Assembly (NCBI GenBank): GCA_943736015.1
Contig: OX031071.1
Coordinates: 35,000,619-35,064,618 of the forward strand
Direction of reading: 5' to 3'
DNA length: 64,000 nucleotides
DNA from: Tridacna crocea
Taxonomy: Eukaryota; Mollusca; Bivalvia; Cardiida; Cardiidae
Under the pieces are notes generated by a model, which saw only the letters and a program-made list of their open reading frames with translations, did not search any database and had not been told where the DNA came from. Shown here piece after piece: positions 21,764-33,859 of the stretch (positions are counted from its first letter, which is position 1; every line of letters starts with the position of its first letter). The position numbers and the translations under genes are program-made.

Positions 21764-21989
21764 CCCTTTACCTGACAACAAAATTTTAGCCGTGTCCAAA
21801 TCAGAAGCATTTGCTAAAGGTAATTTTAGTGTGGCTTAAGTGCTGGAATTTTTCTTTGATAGGGTAGAAAAGATTGTGGGAAAAGGAGCAAAAGCTGGTT
21901 ACCAGCATTTACTCCTTTTCCTACAATATTTTCATATTAAGGCTTTTTTCCAAGGGTTGATAAAAAGTTGGCATTTATGCGGCAAAACG
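21764..21989 (-). mobile_element. T-MITE, complete, inverted
   Basis: TTAA at 21760-21763 and 21990-21993. Left CCCTTTACCTGACAAC, central hairpin GGAGCAAAAGCTGGT/ACCAGCATTTACTCC near 21899, right GCATTTATGCGGCAAAACG. Confidence 0.75.
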
Positions 21990-22052
21990 TTAAAAAAAAT
22001 CTAGAAAAGCATGGATATGTGCACAAGGTACAATGTAACAACTGAAATAATG

Positions 22053-22326
22053 TCAGTTGGTTGGCTGTATTGGGGTTTAACGCCACTTTAACACCAAAGG
22101 TCATATCATGGCGGTTGGTGATGCACAAGTATATGTTTCCTGGCTTCCTCACACCAGTACTAACACAACTTTCTCTCCAAAGCCACAGACTACCTTTCTC
22201 TCATGCTTCAGCAGAGGTGAGAGGCAAAAATACGCCGGAAAGAAAGATCACCTTAACCGGGTATCGAACTCAAAACCACCAGGTCATGAGTCCGACACGC
22301 TCACCACTGAGCCAACCGGGCGGGCG
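22053..22326 (-). mobile_element. tRNA-derived SINE, complete, minus strand
   Basis: Read on the minus strand it starts GCCCGGTTGGCTCAGTGG (A box), has TTTTGAGTTCGATACC (B box), then a body with TTTTTGCCTCTCACCTC and GTGTTAGTACTGGTGTGAG, and ends with GGCGTTAAACCCCAATACAG and a CCAA-type tail. A sister copy in plus orientation is at 57159-57424. Mobilised by LINE machinery in trans (family knowledge). Confidence 0.85.
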
Positions 22327-22339
22327 AAATAATGCTATG

Positions 22340-22566
22340 TTAACATGGGGGCTTTAACACATCTATATACTGGTCTAAATTAAAATCATTTTCAGACATC
22401 AAAATGAATATGCTTGAAAAAATGAAATTTTATTTGCGGAGGGTAGAAAACATTGCGGGAAAAGGAGAAAATGCTGGTTACAAGCATTTTCTCCTTTTTC
22501 CACAATGTTTTTAAAAGGCTCTTTTTCTCAGGGTTGTTAAAAGTCGGGGCTGTGTGGTAAAGAGTT
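22340..22566 (-). mobile_element. T-MITE copy, inverted
   Basis: Hairpin GGAGAAAATGCTGGT/ACAAGCATTTTCTCC centred near 22476; right end GGGGCTGTGTGGTAAAGAG followed by TTAA at 22567-22570. The left end is eroded. Confidence 0.6.
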
Positions 22567-22600
22567 AAACAGCATGCGATGACTGACTGACTGAATGAAT

Positions 22601-22850
22601 AAATGAACCAACCAACCAACCAATCAATCAATCAATCAACCAACCAACCATCCAACCAACCAACCACCCAACCAACCAAACAATTAGCCAGCCAGCCAGC
22701 CGGCCAGTCAATCAATCAATCAATTAATCAACCAACCATCCAATCAACCAACCAACCAATCAATCAACCATCCAGCCAACCAAACAATCAGCCAGACAGC
22801 CAATCAATCAATCAATCAACCAACCAACCAACAATCAGCCAGCCAGCCAG

Positions 22851-22882
<32 letters not shown>

Positions 22883-22884
22883 CC
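22601..22884. repeat. CCAA/CAAT tetranucleotide microsatellite
   Basis: About 285 bp of CCAA, CAAT and CAGC tetranucleotides. It abuts the donor site of PSMD14-like exon 5 (exon edge 22891). The glutamine/asparagine/proline-rich frame read from it is an artefact of the repeat. The sequence resembles an expanded SINE tail. Confidence 0.9.
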
Positions 22885-22890
22885 CCTTAC

Positions 22891-23042
22891 TTTTCCTTTC
22901 ACACTCTGGATGGGGTCAACCATGACAGCCACAGCTCTCTCTGACAAGGCCTTAAAACTCTGTTGTGTATTGATGTCCACCCCAGAACAACCAGCAACCA
23001 AAACCTGGATGGGTGTGGTACCAGCTTACCACCATTTCTGGT
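22891..23042 (-). pseudogene. PSMD14: PSMD14-like exon 5 (JAMM motif, frameshifted)
   Basis: A TATGTTTCAG acceptor leads into a 152-base exon ending GGAAAA before GTAAGG. The intact family exon would be 151 bases. It reads [18 protein letters not shown], then one extra T around 22986-22987 shifts the frame, and TAA follows 11 codons later. After removing one base the rest ([20 protein letters not shown] and onward to SVKGK) matches PSMD14. Metal-binding H-x-H is present; the downstream Ser and Asp of the JAMM motif fall beyond the frameshift. G-to-S and S-to-T changes flank the first His. Confidence 0.85.
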
Positions 23043-23136
23043 CTGAAACATATACAGAATGTTATGCTATAGGTACCTTCCTAATGCTTGTATTGGTTTC
23101 CAGCCGCATGAAATAATTTGATGCCGAGCGAGACCG

Positions 23137-23520
23137 ATGCAAAATTTCCTTGCGCTGCAAGAAACAAATACTGGCTACCACCATTTTCCGCTTTTCCTAC
23201 AATGTTTTCAAAAGGCTTCTACCTCAAGGTTGTTTAAGAGGGCCCTTCAGATTTTGGGTCATTTTTTTTTTCAAAAAATACAAAAAAAAAATCATCCTTA
23301 TACTCCAAAAGCCTTTCAATTTTCATTCATAAAAACCCCAGTAGTCGAAAACCATCCAACAACAAGAGAAATTAGAGACTTTCTACGGCCCAGGTTGACA
23401 CTGACGGGAAACACGGTCTACTTTTACATGAGCAACTTGCTCATTTACATACCGGAAATACATAGACGAAGTTTCAAACATAGTGTCCAAAGAAGTCATA
23501 ATGGAAAATAATTACATATT
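23137..23520 (+). other. Coding-like dispersed module, copy 1
   Basis: Shares ~250 bp of diverged sequence, in inverted orientation, with 56560-56880. In one frame both encode PxVENxPTTREIRDxLxPRL and YFYM-type stretches, preceded by ALQILG. Copy 1 keeps this frame open from ALQILG to YFYM and beyond; downstream it drifts out of register with copy 2. The upstream side carries a decayed T-MITE hairpin arm (23160-23215). I do not recognise the protein. Could be an exon-like fragment carried by a transposon or a duplicated pseudogene. Confidence 0.35.
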
Positions 23521-23624
23521 TGACGCTGAGAAACAGACCTTTTGAAAGTGTTGTGAGAAAAGCAGAAAATGCTGGTAACCATCTGTCATTTTGTAGTCTG
23601 CATGCGGTTTCAATTTCGAGACTG

Positions 23625-23812
23625 CGCTCCAGATAAGAGGGAGTGATAATATTCTAAATCCTTTATTTCTCTTCTAAACCCTATGTTGTGGGTACTCATT
23701 AGAATCGTCATGATGAAACAATTCTAATGAATACCCACAACATAAGGTTTAGTGGAGAATAATTAATATTTTCAATTTTGAAATCAAAATCACTCCCTCT
23801 ATCTGGAACTTT
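23625..23812. mobile_element. Hairpin MITE, GAGGGAGTGAT termini
   Basis: The left arm runs from CCAGATAAGAGGGAGTGAT to TGTGGGTACTCATTAGAAT; the right arm mirrors it from ATTCTAATGAATACCCACA to ATCACTCCCTCTATCTGG. About 188 bp with a ~16-bp loop. Half copies occur at 27762-27850, 21680-21755 and 12790-12870. Confidence 0.75.
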
Positions 23813-23829
23813 GGGAGATTCTAAAATTT

Positions 23830-25840
23830 GGACCCTTTGTAAAGAGTCAATACTATACTGTAACAGCTACTTCTAGACCTATCACTCACATTAATGGTTG
23901 CAACAGAGATGCCAACCCTATAGGACACTCACGCGGAATCTTGAAGGCTTTTTTCAGGAATCTAAGGACATTTTCCAGAATACCATATACACTGTTATGT
24001 AGATATGATACTCCGTAACCTGTTTTCAGGATATTCTGGAACCATGAAGAACATAATTATATTGGTTTTTCCATTGCGGTTATTTTTAGAATCAGGCTGT
24101 TTACTAATCGATGATGTAATCTTTCTAGAAAAGACTAATCTAGACGTTCCAATCTGAAATAAATAGGAATGACTTACTTGGTGATTTTGGATTTTGAAGT
24201 TAGACTTGTTGCTTGGAGGATACAGAATTAGTGAAAAGTGTTGGATTTAACTTGGGATATACATCTGTACTTTGCAATTATTTTTTATACAGGTTGCTCA
24301 TATCTACTTGCAAGTAAAATTATTGCTAATTTAGCTTTTAGGAACCAGAATTTTCATTATTTTTGTAATCTAAACATAATTCTTAATTTTGAAGGACTTA
24401 TTCTAATTCTTTTTCTAAGATTAAGAATTGTCAAAATTTCATTCAAACTTAACTCTTATTGTATTCTTTTGTCTTTATTCATTAATAAATAGTTAATTGT
24501 TAAAGGCTTACTGCTGGTTTACTCTCTTGTTACGTTTGGCTTGTAACAACATGCACTTAAAATATAATTTTATTTGTGAATATACCCTTACCAAAGACAT
24601 ATGGCCAAAGAGCACAATACATACCCACTTTCTCCCTTTACTAGATGGCATGAGAACAGGCCACAGATTGGTATATTCGCTGATAAGTTTCCACATGATG
24701 TGAAGTCTTTTGGCTGGGGCAGCCCTTTTGTCTATTGACTAGTCCAGTTTACAACTATTTTACTATGTACTATGAGTACATGAGAACCTTACCGACAAAA
24801 TACAGTAAACTATAGTCCGTCAAAGGGAAGCTACTCGGATTGATTTGTAATCAGGCTACTCTCCCTTGCATAATGAGGAATTTTAATACTTTCGTTTTTT
24901 TGACACAGTTGAAAATCATTCTTTGTCGGAACTTCTTGGAATTTTTATGCCTGAGATTGTAATGCAGATATTAGACTTTAAGATCGTATCATTCCACAAA
25001 AATCAGAATGATTGGCATCTCTGTTGCAGGCTAACATAAATGCCCACCAGTTAACTTGTCACTATAAAAAAAAAAGATCAAAAGCTAATGGCTCCTGTAA
25101 CAGCTGACCATCTTTATGAAAACTGCACAGGCATAAAGTTCGATTATATGGGTAGTTTCCATTAAAATATCAGCTGAATTAGAAGAAAGTGTCGGAGAAG
25201 CCAACATAAAATGCAATAACAGATACTCAGAGAGTTTTGGCAACAGATTCCTGTATACCCCTGTCTAATCTTGGGGTAAGCAGGTGGAAGGGGCAGATAA
25301 AGAGGATATTTGATTTTTACGGTGAAAGATCAAAATTTGTTTCATCGAGTGAACGTCATTAGTAATAGTTTCATGAGTGAAAGATCAAAATTTATTTCAT
25401 CAAGAGAACATCATTCGTAATATTTCAACGGGTGGCAGTGCCAATCATGTTCACTCAAAATAAATTTCCTTCATTGACAAAAAAAATATTCTATTCATTT
25501 CATGCTTTTCACATGTTCTAAGGGGAACTAATCAAAATCCAGTACAGTTCTTTTCAGTTATTCCCCGTGGCATACCCCCTCTGCATAGCAACGCATTACA
25601 ATATTACGTTAAGTGCAACAAATGTAGGCTACATTATGTCACATTTCCATCTGGATGTGAGGCAAGTGCATTGTACATGGATAACTAGTGCACAAGAATC
25701 ATCGGTTGTTCCCACCTTCAACTGGCGAGTTAGAATATAAAAAAATGGTATTTTCACTGGTTGTAGCCATGAAATATCAAAAATAAAATTCACCCATATT
25801 TCTCCATAACCTACCAGAAAGAATGAAATAAATAATTGGC
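23830..25840. other. Intron of the PSMD14-like copy; nothing firm
   Basis: AT-rich. A ~55-bp segment (GTGAAAGATCAAAATTTxTTTCATC) is duplicated at 25321-25430. A weak exon-like stretch at ~24600-24710 on the minus strand was considered and rejected. No other element defined. Confidence 0.4.
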
Positions 25841-25846
25841 ATTTAA

Positions 25847-26066
25847 CCTATTACCACATAATCCCTACTTTTGACGCCCCTGAGAAAGAAGCCTTTAGAA
25901 AACATTGTGGGAAAAGGAGAATTGCTGGTAACCAGCATTTTATCCTTTTCCCACAATGTTTTCTACCCTTCACAAAACAAACTTCAAATTTTCAGTTACT
26001 GTTATTTTGTTGTCTGCCAATGTTTTCAATTTGGACCAGTCTAAAATATTGTCCTTTGGTAATGGG
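25847..26066 (+). mobile_element. T-MITE, complete
   Basis: TTAA at 25843-25846 and 26067-26070; left CCTATTACCACATAATCCC, hairpin GGAGAATTGCTGGT/ACCAGCATTTTATCC near 25931, right GTCTGCCAATGTTTTC...GTCCTTTGGTAATGGG. Sits 115 bp from PSMD14-like exon 4. Confidence 0.85.
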
Positions 26067-26180
26067 TTAAGCGGTATAAGAAGATTATAGGCCTAGCTCT
26101 AGAAGTAGGCTGTTACAGCGGCAAAAAAAAATAAGAACTGTCTTTTTAGGATGATAACAAAACTTTATACAAGTCACTCA

Positions 26181-26300
<120 letters not shown>

Positions 26301-26308
26301 TTACTTTA

Positions 26309-26529
26309 TCCCTATACCAGACAACAAAATTTTAGCCCTATCCAAATAGAAAGCATTTGCAGACAACAATTTCAGTGTGGCTCAAATGGTGCAATTGTTT
26401 ATTGATAGGGTAGAAAACATTGTGGGAAAAGGAGAAAATGCTGTTACCAGCATTTTCTCCTTTTCCCACAAGGTTTTCCAAAGGCTTCTTTCCAGGGGCC
26501 TTCATAAGTTGTCATTCTGTGAGAAAGAG
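26309..26529 (-). mobile_element. T-MITE in chain, inverted
   Basis: Hairpin GGAGAAAATGCTG/CAGCATTTTCTCC near 26443 with the GCATTTGCAGACAAC side on the left; right end TTCTGTGAGAAAGAG then TTAA at 26530-26533. The left TTAA reads TTTA. This TTAA is shared with the next copy. Confidence 0.75.
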
Positions 26530-26533
26530 TTAA

Positions 26534-26754
26534 CTCTTTACCACACAATCCAGACATTTAACGACACTGAGAATGAAGCCTTTTGAAAATATATCCGGAA
26601 AAAGAGAAAAAACTGGTGACTAACATTTTCTCCTTTTCCAACAATGTTTTCTACCCTTCCAAAAGCAATCTTCAAATTTTTAGTCACATTCAATATTCCG
26701 TCTGCAAATACTTTCAATTTGGACCAGTCTATAATTTTGTTGTTTGCTAAAGAA
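26534..26754 (+). mobile_element. T-MITE in chain
   Basis: Starts directly after the shared TTAA (26530-26533) with CTCTTTACCACACAATCC and ends TTGTTTGCTAAAGAA before TTAA at 26755-26758, which is again shared with the next copy. Confidence 0.8.
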
Positions 26755-26758
26755 TTAA

Positions 26759-27206
26759 TCCTTTACCACACAATAATGACGTTTAAGGACCCTGAAGAAG
26801 AAACCTTTCGAAAACATTGTGGAAAAAGGAAAAAATGCTGGTGACCTGCATTTTCTCCTTTTCCTGCAAAGTTTTCTTCCCTATCAAAGCAAAAGTGCAC
26901 CATTTAACTCATTACCAAACAACAAAATTTTTGGCTTGTCCAAATCCAAAACATTTGCAGACGACAAAATAAAAGTGACTGAAAATTGGAAATTTGTTTT
27001 GTGAAGGGTAGAAAACATTACAGGAAAAGGAGAAAATGCTGGTTACCTGCATTTTCTCCTTTTTCCCACAATATTTTCTAAAGGCTTATTTCTCAGGGTC
27101 ATCAAAAGTAGGAATTGTGTGGTAATGAGTAAAAGCCACTTTGAAATTGTTGTTTGCAAATGTTTTCAATTTGGACAAGTCTGATATTTCGCCATGTGGT
27201 AACAGG
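26759..27206 (+). mobile_element. T-MITE interrupted by another T-MITE
   Basis: The left half (TCCTTTACCACACAATAATG to 26903) and right half (27134-27206, ending CCATGTGGTAACAGG then TTAA 27207-27210) belong to one copy, split at an internal TTAA by the element at 26908-27129. Confidence 0.8.
26908..27129 (-). mobile_element. Nested T-MITE
   Basis: Inserted at TTAA 26904-26907 of the host copy. Left CTCATTACCAAACAACAAAAT, hairpin GGAGAAAATGCTGGT/ACCTGCATTTTCTCC near 27043, right GGAATTGTGTGGTAATGAG. The right-hand TTAA has changed to TAAA. Confidence 0.8.
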
Positions 27207-27282
27207 TTAAACATGCTTAATGAGGGCTGTCGAAAAATGGAATAATTTGGGGAATAGGGGAATAGTAGCCTGGCTCATCTAA

Positions 27283-27640
27283 GAATTGATATTCTAACAT
27301 GACATGTGAATTTGGCTCTATAAACACAGTGCAGCAAAAGCATGGTAAAATCTACGTTATTCTATGTAGAGTGACGTCATTTCATGTAGAGTGATGTCAT
27401 TCTGTATAAAGTAAGTTATTCAATAGAATATCTTCATCCTCGTTTTCACTTTAAGTATGAACTTGTTTTTGTCTGGTTAAGAGTGATAATGTTAGAATCG
27501 AAATAATCTTCTTTCTATCATGGTTTATCGTTCAATAAACCATGTTGTGAGTAATATTGCCCTTCATTGTGCCTCATAACTCACAACAGTAGTTTATTGA
27601 ACAATAAACTACGATACAAGATCACTTCTTAAATAGCATA
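27283..27640. repeat. Dispersed repeat with TGACGTCA and AATAAACCA hairpin
   Basis: Matches 53555-53850 over ~290 bp: GATATTCTAA-ATGACA, GGCTCTAT, AGTGACGTCATT/AGTGATGTCATTC, ACTTTAAGT-TGAACTTGTT and GGTTTATCGTTCAATAAACCA. This copy has a further inverted GTAGTTTATTGAACAATAAACTAC at the end. Confidence 0.65.
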
Positions 27641-27914
27641 TTCCGCCTGACATTACAGCAAACAACAATTTTTTAATCATAACACATAGCCAAGTGCCCA
27701 ACTTATTTTGAAACAGACAACTAGCTGTATCCTTTCATCTCAAGTAAGCAAGAACAGAACTCCAGATAGAGGGAGTGATTTTGATTTCAAAATTGAAAAT
27801 ATTACTTAATCTCCATTAAACGCTATGCTGTTGGCACTCATTAAAATCATTACCGTAGCTTAACACAGTTAGCCTTAATTTACCACAGCTGTGCGTACTT
27901 TGGATGTGGTTTAA

Positions 27915-28133
27915 CCCTTTCCAAAACAACAAATATGAGACTCTTCCAAATCCAAAGAGTTTGCAGACGACAATTTTAGATTTGGACAAAATGGCAGAAA
28001 CTGCTGAAAAAGGGTTGAAAACACTGTGGGAAAAGGAGAAATTGCTCGTTACGAGCAATTTCTCCTTTTCCCACTGTGTTTTCAAAAGACTTTTGCTGCA
28101 TACGCATAAAAAGCAGGGCTTGTTTGGGAATGA
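27915..28133 (-). mobile_element. T-MITE with altered, still paired hairpin
   Basis: TTAA at 27911-27914. The hairpin centre reads AAATTGCTCGT/ACGAGCAATTT instead of the family's AAAATGCTGGT/ACCAGCATTTT: both substitutions are matched in the opposite arm. One mismatch remains (CACTGTGGG against CCCACTGTG). Right TTAA now TTAT. Confidence 0.85.
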
Positions 28134-28137
28134 GTTA

Positions 28138-29100
28138 TATACAGTTCAACATAGTTAATTGTAGTTGAATGTAGAGTACCATACTTGCAACCTGTTCAAC
28201 CTTAAATTCTATTCACTACATTGCCAATTTTGAACCTTCCTTGACCGTACTTCAGCCTAATTTTAACATAACAAAGTTTATTGGTAATCCAAAGCCTCTG
28301 GCCCAAAATACAAGATATTTCAATGTTTAATCAATTTGCTCTGTAACAATAACAATTGTTATGAGACATTTTACAATTAGAAATAAACTGAATTTCAGAA
28401 AATATGAAATATGTTAGCACATTTATTCAAATATGAACCTAAAGAATTTGTTTTCATCTGAAGGAATGTTGAGTTACTCTATTGATTGGTCATGTAAGTC
28501 TAAGGCATGTTTTAAAAACCCTCATAAAGAATAGATACTTGAAGGGGCAGATTCTGACATTAAACAAATATACATATATTTATGTTAGGTGCTTTGTTAC
28601 TCATTATATTCTGTTGAGTGTATGTTGCACACGGGCACGTCTCGTAGTATATTATAGAGAGCGCAGCTCTACTCTAGTCATGCGACGGCTAGACTACACA
28701 TCATTTATGATTGCTTATAACCCGCCCGCCCACCGGTTGTTTTTCGTTTCTGAGGGAATTACATAACTATTGCATACAGTTCTGTATTGCTTTTAATGCA
28801 TAATGAATAGTACTTCCACGATAAGCTAATCATAGTATATTGTATGCTAAGAGGTTGATATTTGTTGAACATTACTTCTCGATTACAATGCGTAGTCTAG
28901 GCCGTTACTCCTACTTCCAACTTCTGTTGTTTATAATTCCATAATAAATCAATTCAATAGAACATAAATGTTTTGACTGAGTGGAATAAGGAAAATATAA
29001 AAATTGTTAGAAGGCCTAATTGACCATAGTAACATTATGGAAGACTACATCTGAAATGAACTACGGACAACTACATGCATTACCATAAATGTGACAATAA
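28138..29100. other. PSMD14-like intron; nothing recognised
   Basis: AT-rich; short reading frames without recognisable domains. Confidence 0.4.
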
Positions 29101-29105
29101 CTTAA

Positions 29106-29328
29106 CTCATTACCAAATGACAATATTTTAGGTTTGTCCAAAACGAAAGCATTTGCAGATGACAAAATAAAAGTGACTGAAAATTGGAAATTTGTTTTGT
29201 GAAGGGTAGAAAACATTATGGGGAAAAGGAGAAAATGTTGGTTACCAGCATTTTCTCCTTTTTCCCACAATGTTTTCTAAAGGCTTTTTTCTCAGGGTCG
29301 TCAAAAGTATGGATTGTGTGGTAATGGG
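29106..29328 (-). mobile_element. T-MITE, complete, inverted
   Basis: TTAA at 29102-29105 and 29329-29332; left CTCATTACCAAATGAC, hairpin GGAGAAAATGTTGGT/ACCAGCATTTTCTCC, right GGATTGTGTGGTAATGGG. It ends 65 bp from PSMD14-like exon 3. Confidence 0.85.
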
Positions 29329-29345
29329 TTAATAGTTCAAACAGT

Positions 29346-29860
<515 letters not shown>

Positions 29861-29935
29861 TCAAATATATTTTATCTTTTTATGCAAAGGGGTTGGTTTG
29901 GTTGATTAATTGTAAAGTGTTACCTCTTTACCAAA

Positions 29936-30569
<634 letters not shown>

Positions 30570-30621
30570 TTATATTATAAAAACAAATAGCAGAGAATAG
30601 AGTGGGCTTTAACTCTTTTTA

Positions 30622-31492
30622 CCCTTTACCACACAATCCCGACTTTTAACGACCCTGAGAAAGAAGCCTCAATTGATCCACTATAAATTTGTCGTCTGCA
30701 AATGCTTTCAATTTGGATGCAGGGTTTTCCCTCAGCTTTGAAAATTGGGGTCATAGTGACCCCTTTCCTCATTAGTTGAGGGTCATTTCGTTAATTTAGG
30801 GGATAAAAAAAAATGGATCTCCTCGTCATTCAACTTCAAGCACGATTTCCAATGCATTTTACCTTTAAACGCTAACTTCCAAGACTGAAAGTCAATTGAT
30901 CATTTCTGACTGAAAGGTCGATGTCACTTTTTGACAGACAAACATTTTCGTCTGAATCGGTGCTTGACGTGGCTTGATCGGCAGTTGTAGGAGGCAGACA
31001 ATAAAAGAATGCTACAGTTTTCTTCATCATGACTTTATTTTTCCTCTAACGTCACAGACCTGTAATGTGTACTTTTATATACCTGAAGTTGTGTAAAATA
31101 TGCTATGAAATACAGAGAACCCAACCACAGCTTCGACTGGGACCATGTTTACGACATGTGTCCAATGATTATACTTTACAACAATAATGCGTAAACCAGT
31201 CTTATTCTATAAATAAATCACCGGAAAACCACTTAAAATTATCTAAAAATAAACCTTGTAATTAAAAAAAGAACGGCGTTCGTCTGACATTGAACCTAGA
31301 ACAGACTTGGAATTATGACGCTTTATTCAACTTCGTACATTATTTAGATTTTGGAAAGTTTCGTCACCGATGACGCACTGTCACATATCTCGGGGGTCAT
31401 TTGAATTAAAATTGCGTCTATGACACAGGATTTGTGCGTCATGGAAAACCCTGTGGATGGATATGTGTAAAATTTTGCCGTGTCGTAAAGGG
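30622..31492 (+). mobile_element. T-MITE split by a hAT-like insertion
   Basis: Left CCCTTTACCACACAATCCC and right GCCGTGTCGTAAAGGG then TTAC are the two ends of one T-MITE. Its central hairpin is missing, and 30720-31453 is inserted after CTTTCAATTTGGATG. Confidence 0.75.
30720..31453. mobile_element. hAT-like non-autonomous element
   Basis: Ends CAGGGTTTTCC and GGAAAACCCTG are perfect 11-bp inverted repeats of hAT style. TGGATG precedes the left end and follows the right end; hAT normally makes 8-bp duplications, so the target duplication is partly eroded or the class is different. 734 bp; no transposase. A decayed relative may begin near 43063. Confidence 0.65.
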
Positions 31493-32950
31493 TTACACTC
31501 ATTATTTGAACCACAAATTTGTTGCATGTACCGACTTTCACCTTTGTTTCATTGGTCTATCAATCTAGAAATTGATGATCTGGAGAGATGACAACTTTTA
31601 GAGCAGCAAAAAAAAAAACTCCAAAACTCCATACTATCAGGAATAAGACCCAAAAGTATGAGCAGTGTTCATACCAGGATTTTGAAATTTGGAATCCTGG
31701 AATCCAACGCTGAGAATAATAGGATTCCACACTGAAAAGTTGGATTCCACCTCGACAAAGTTAGATTCCCATTGTCAGGGTAAATCTTCTTACGCAAGAA
31801 ATAAACATTTAAAAACTATTAATTGATATTTCTGTATCATGGAGACATAATGACTTAAATGGACAAGTCTACATTTACATTACCAATTCAGTGTTCCCAC
31901 TAGCTTTTTATTTCAAAGGTACACTTACACCCTGGGCTGAAAAACTAAGGGTAAGATTTCATATTAGATGGTATGAAATATCATGTTTCCGAACTAGAGG
32001 TGAAGCAATCAATATTTATGACCTGCAGCAAAAAAAAGTCTGCTATATGAAGGTAAATTTACTGCTTAAAATCATTAAAAAGCTAAAAAGACCGTCTAAA
32101 TTGACTCTGATCGGACAATGTCAAGGAGACATTTTGTTGTGTCATGGGTTTCTGTGTTTTTTTCACCCAACAATTTTTCATGTGTGTTAATTTCTGGATG
32201 GGTATATTCGCATGATTCAACATGAATTTTTCAATAAGGATTACAACTAGCATCAAAACCTGTTATTTTACTCACGATAAGCAGATAATGGCCCTTTTTA
32301 CACAGTAATTTACATGAGTCAGAACACTTTTCAGATGATCTAATGGTAAAAGAGACATGATTTTCGAGCCACATTTTTCAGCAATATTAAGGTAGCAGAC
32401 CTCTAATACCTCTAGTGCTGAATTGCATATAAATGTTTTCTTGATAGTTGATAAATACAGATTTATACAGGTATAATACTTTTGCATATTTTTAACCTAC
32501 CAGAAATTTCTTTACGCCTATTTTGAAATTATTTGTAGATACTTTTGTTAGTTTCCAGAAAAGGGAGGTAAATACTATGAAAATATAGTGGTTTTAGATT
32601 TATAAATGATAATTCTAGAACAGACAAAAAGGGATAAGTGGCTTGATTAAAGCAGTACAATAACACTCTTTTTTAATCATAGCAAATTTTGTAGGATAAT
32701 ATTATTGTGGAAATAGCTGTTTTCTCTTACAGGTCTACTACGTTAAGAGCAGCAAAAATAACTCCAACAATCCATACAATCAGGAACAAAAAAATATTGA
32801 TGCATAACATCAGTGACGCTGCAAATCAGTTGTTTATGAAATAAGGCACAGTACAGCATTTCAAATTCTCCAAAGTAGATCTAAATTTGTGCATCAATCG
32901 ATGAGAAATGAACTGAGAAGCCCTGAACAATCTTTAGAATCCAACTAAAA
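31493..32950. other. PSMD14-like intron; nothing firm
   Basis: 31670-31790 has several GGATTCCA/TGGAATCC words of low-order repeat. A 99-codon frame at 31891-32190 shows no domain. CAGTGTTCCCACTAG at 31891 resembles a hAT terminus but no matching end was found. Confidence 0.35.
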
Positions 32951-32954
32951 ACTT

Positions 32955-33803
32955 AACAAGAGGGCCAAGATGGCCCTAGATCGCTCACCTGAATTTTTGA
33001 GAGGCCCATAGCCAATTTTTTCAAAATCTAAACAGCCATTTCAGAGAAGAACAATTTTTAAGAATTTCATGTCTGTATAGTATAAATAGCCCACAGCCAT
33101 CAGAGCTATCTTTCTTGATGGATCAAAATATTTCGAGCAATTATTGAAAAGGGTCAAGTAAGGAACATTTCTGTGAAATTATTTCAGAGTCTGATCAGCC
33201 GTTTCAGAGAAGAATTTTAAAAAATTCCTTCATGGCCATATAGTGCAAGTAGCCCCCATTCACCAGAGCCATGTTTATTGACGAATCAATCTTTCATGAA
33301 CACCTTTAGAAAAGGGTCACCCAAGGAACATTTCTGTGAAATTATTTCAAAATCTGACCAGCAGTTTCACAGAAGAAGAGTTTTAAAGAATTTCTTCATT
33401 TCGTTATAGTGCAAGTACCCCCCATTCACCAGAGCCATGGTTCTTGATGGATCAAAATTTCGCAAACAATTTTTGAAAAGGGTCACCCAAGGAACATCTC
33501 TGTGAAATTATTTCAAATTCTGACCAGCGGTTTCAGGAGAAGATTTTCAAAGAATTTCCTAGAAAATTCCATTTGGTTACCATGGCAACCAGAGTTTTTG
33601 ACAGAATCAAATTCTGTGAACATTTTTTAAAGAGGACCTCCCCAGGAACATTCCAGCCAAGTTTAGTCAAAATTGGCCCAGCGGTTTAGGAGGAGTTGAT
33701 GTTTAAAGAATTGTTGACAACACACGATGGGACGACGCATGACAGACACCCAATGACCCTAAAAGCTCCCCTTGAGCATGTTGTGCTCAGGTGAGCCAAA
33801 AAG
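32955..33803 (+). mobile_element. Modular dispersed element, three ~166-bp modules
   Basis: Same head (AACAAGAGGGCCAAGATGGC), modules (GGGTCACCCAAGGAACA) and tail (CTTGAGCATGTTGTGCTC, AGGTGAGCC) as 16208-17808, with only three modules. Confidence 0.75.
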
Positions 33804-33859
33804 AAAGTACCCTGTGTTTTTTTCCATTCTCTCACAACACAAATTTTAAAATGCAAATT

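Noticed and set aside
22053..22326. Possible functional tRNA gene
   Set aside because: A and B boxes are present but no cloverleaf closes, and the same unit recurs at 57159 with a SINE body and tail.
22603..22944. Reading frame rich in Gln, Asn, Pro and Ser
   Set aside because: It is the translation of a CCAA/CAAT microsatellite running into the antisense of a PSMD14-like exon.
24600..24710. Minus-strand exon-like stretch reading MWKLISEYTNLWPVLMPSS
   Set aside because: Weak acceptor, no conserved neighbour and no recognisable domain; lies inside an intron of the PSMD14-like copy.
31891..32190. 99-codon plus-strand frame
   Set aside because: No domain, no splice context, AT-rich codon use like surrounding non-coding DNA.
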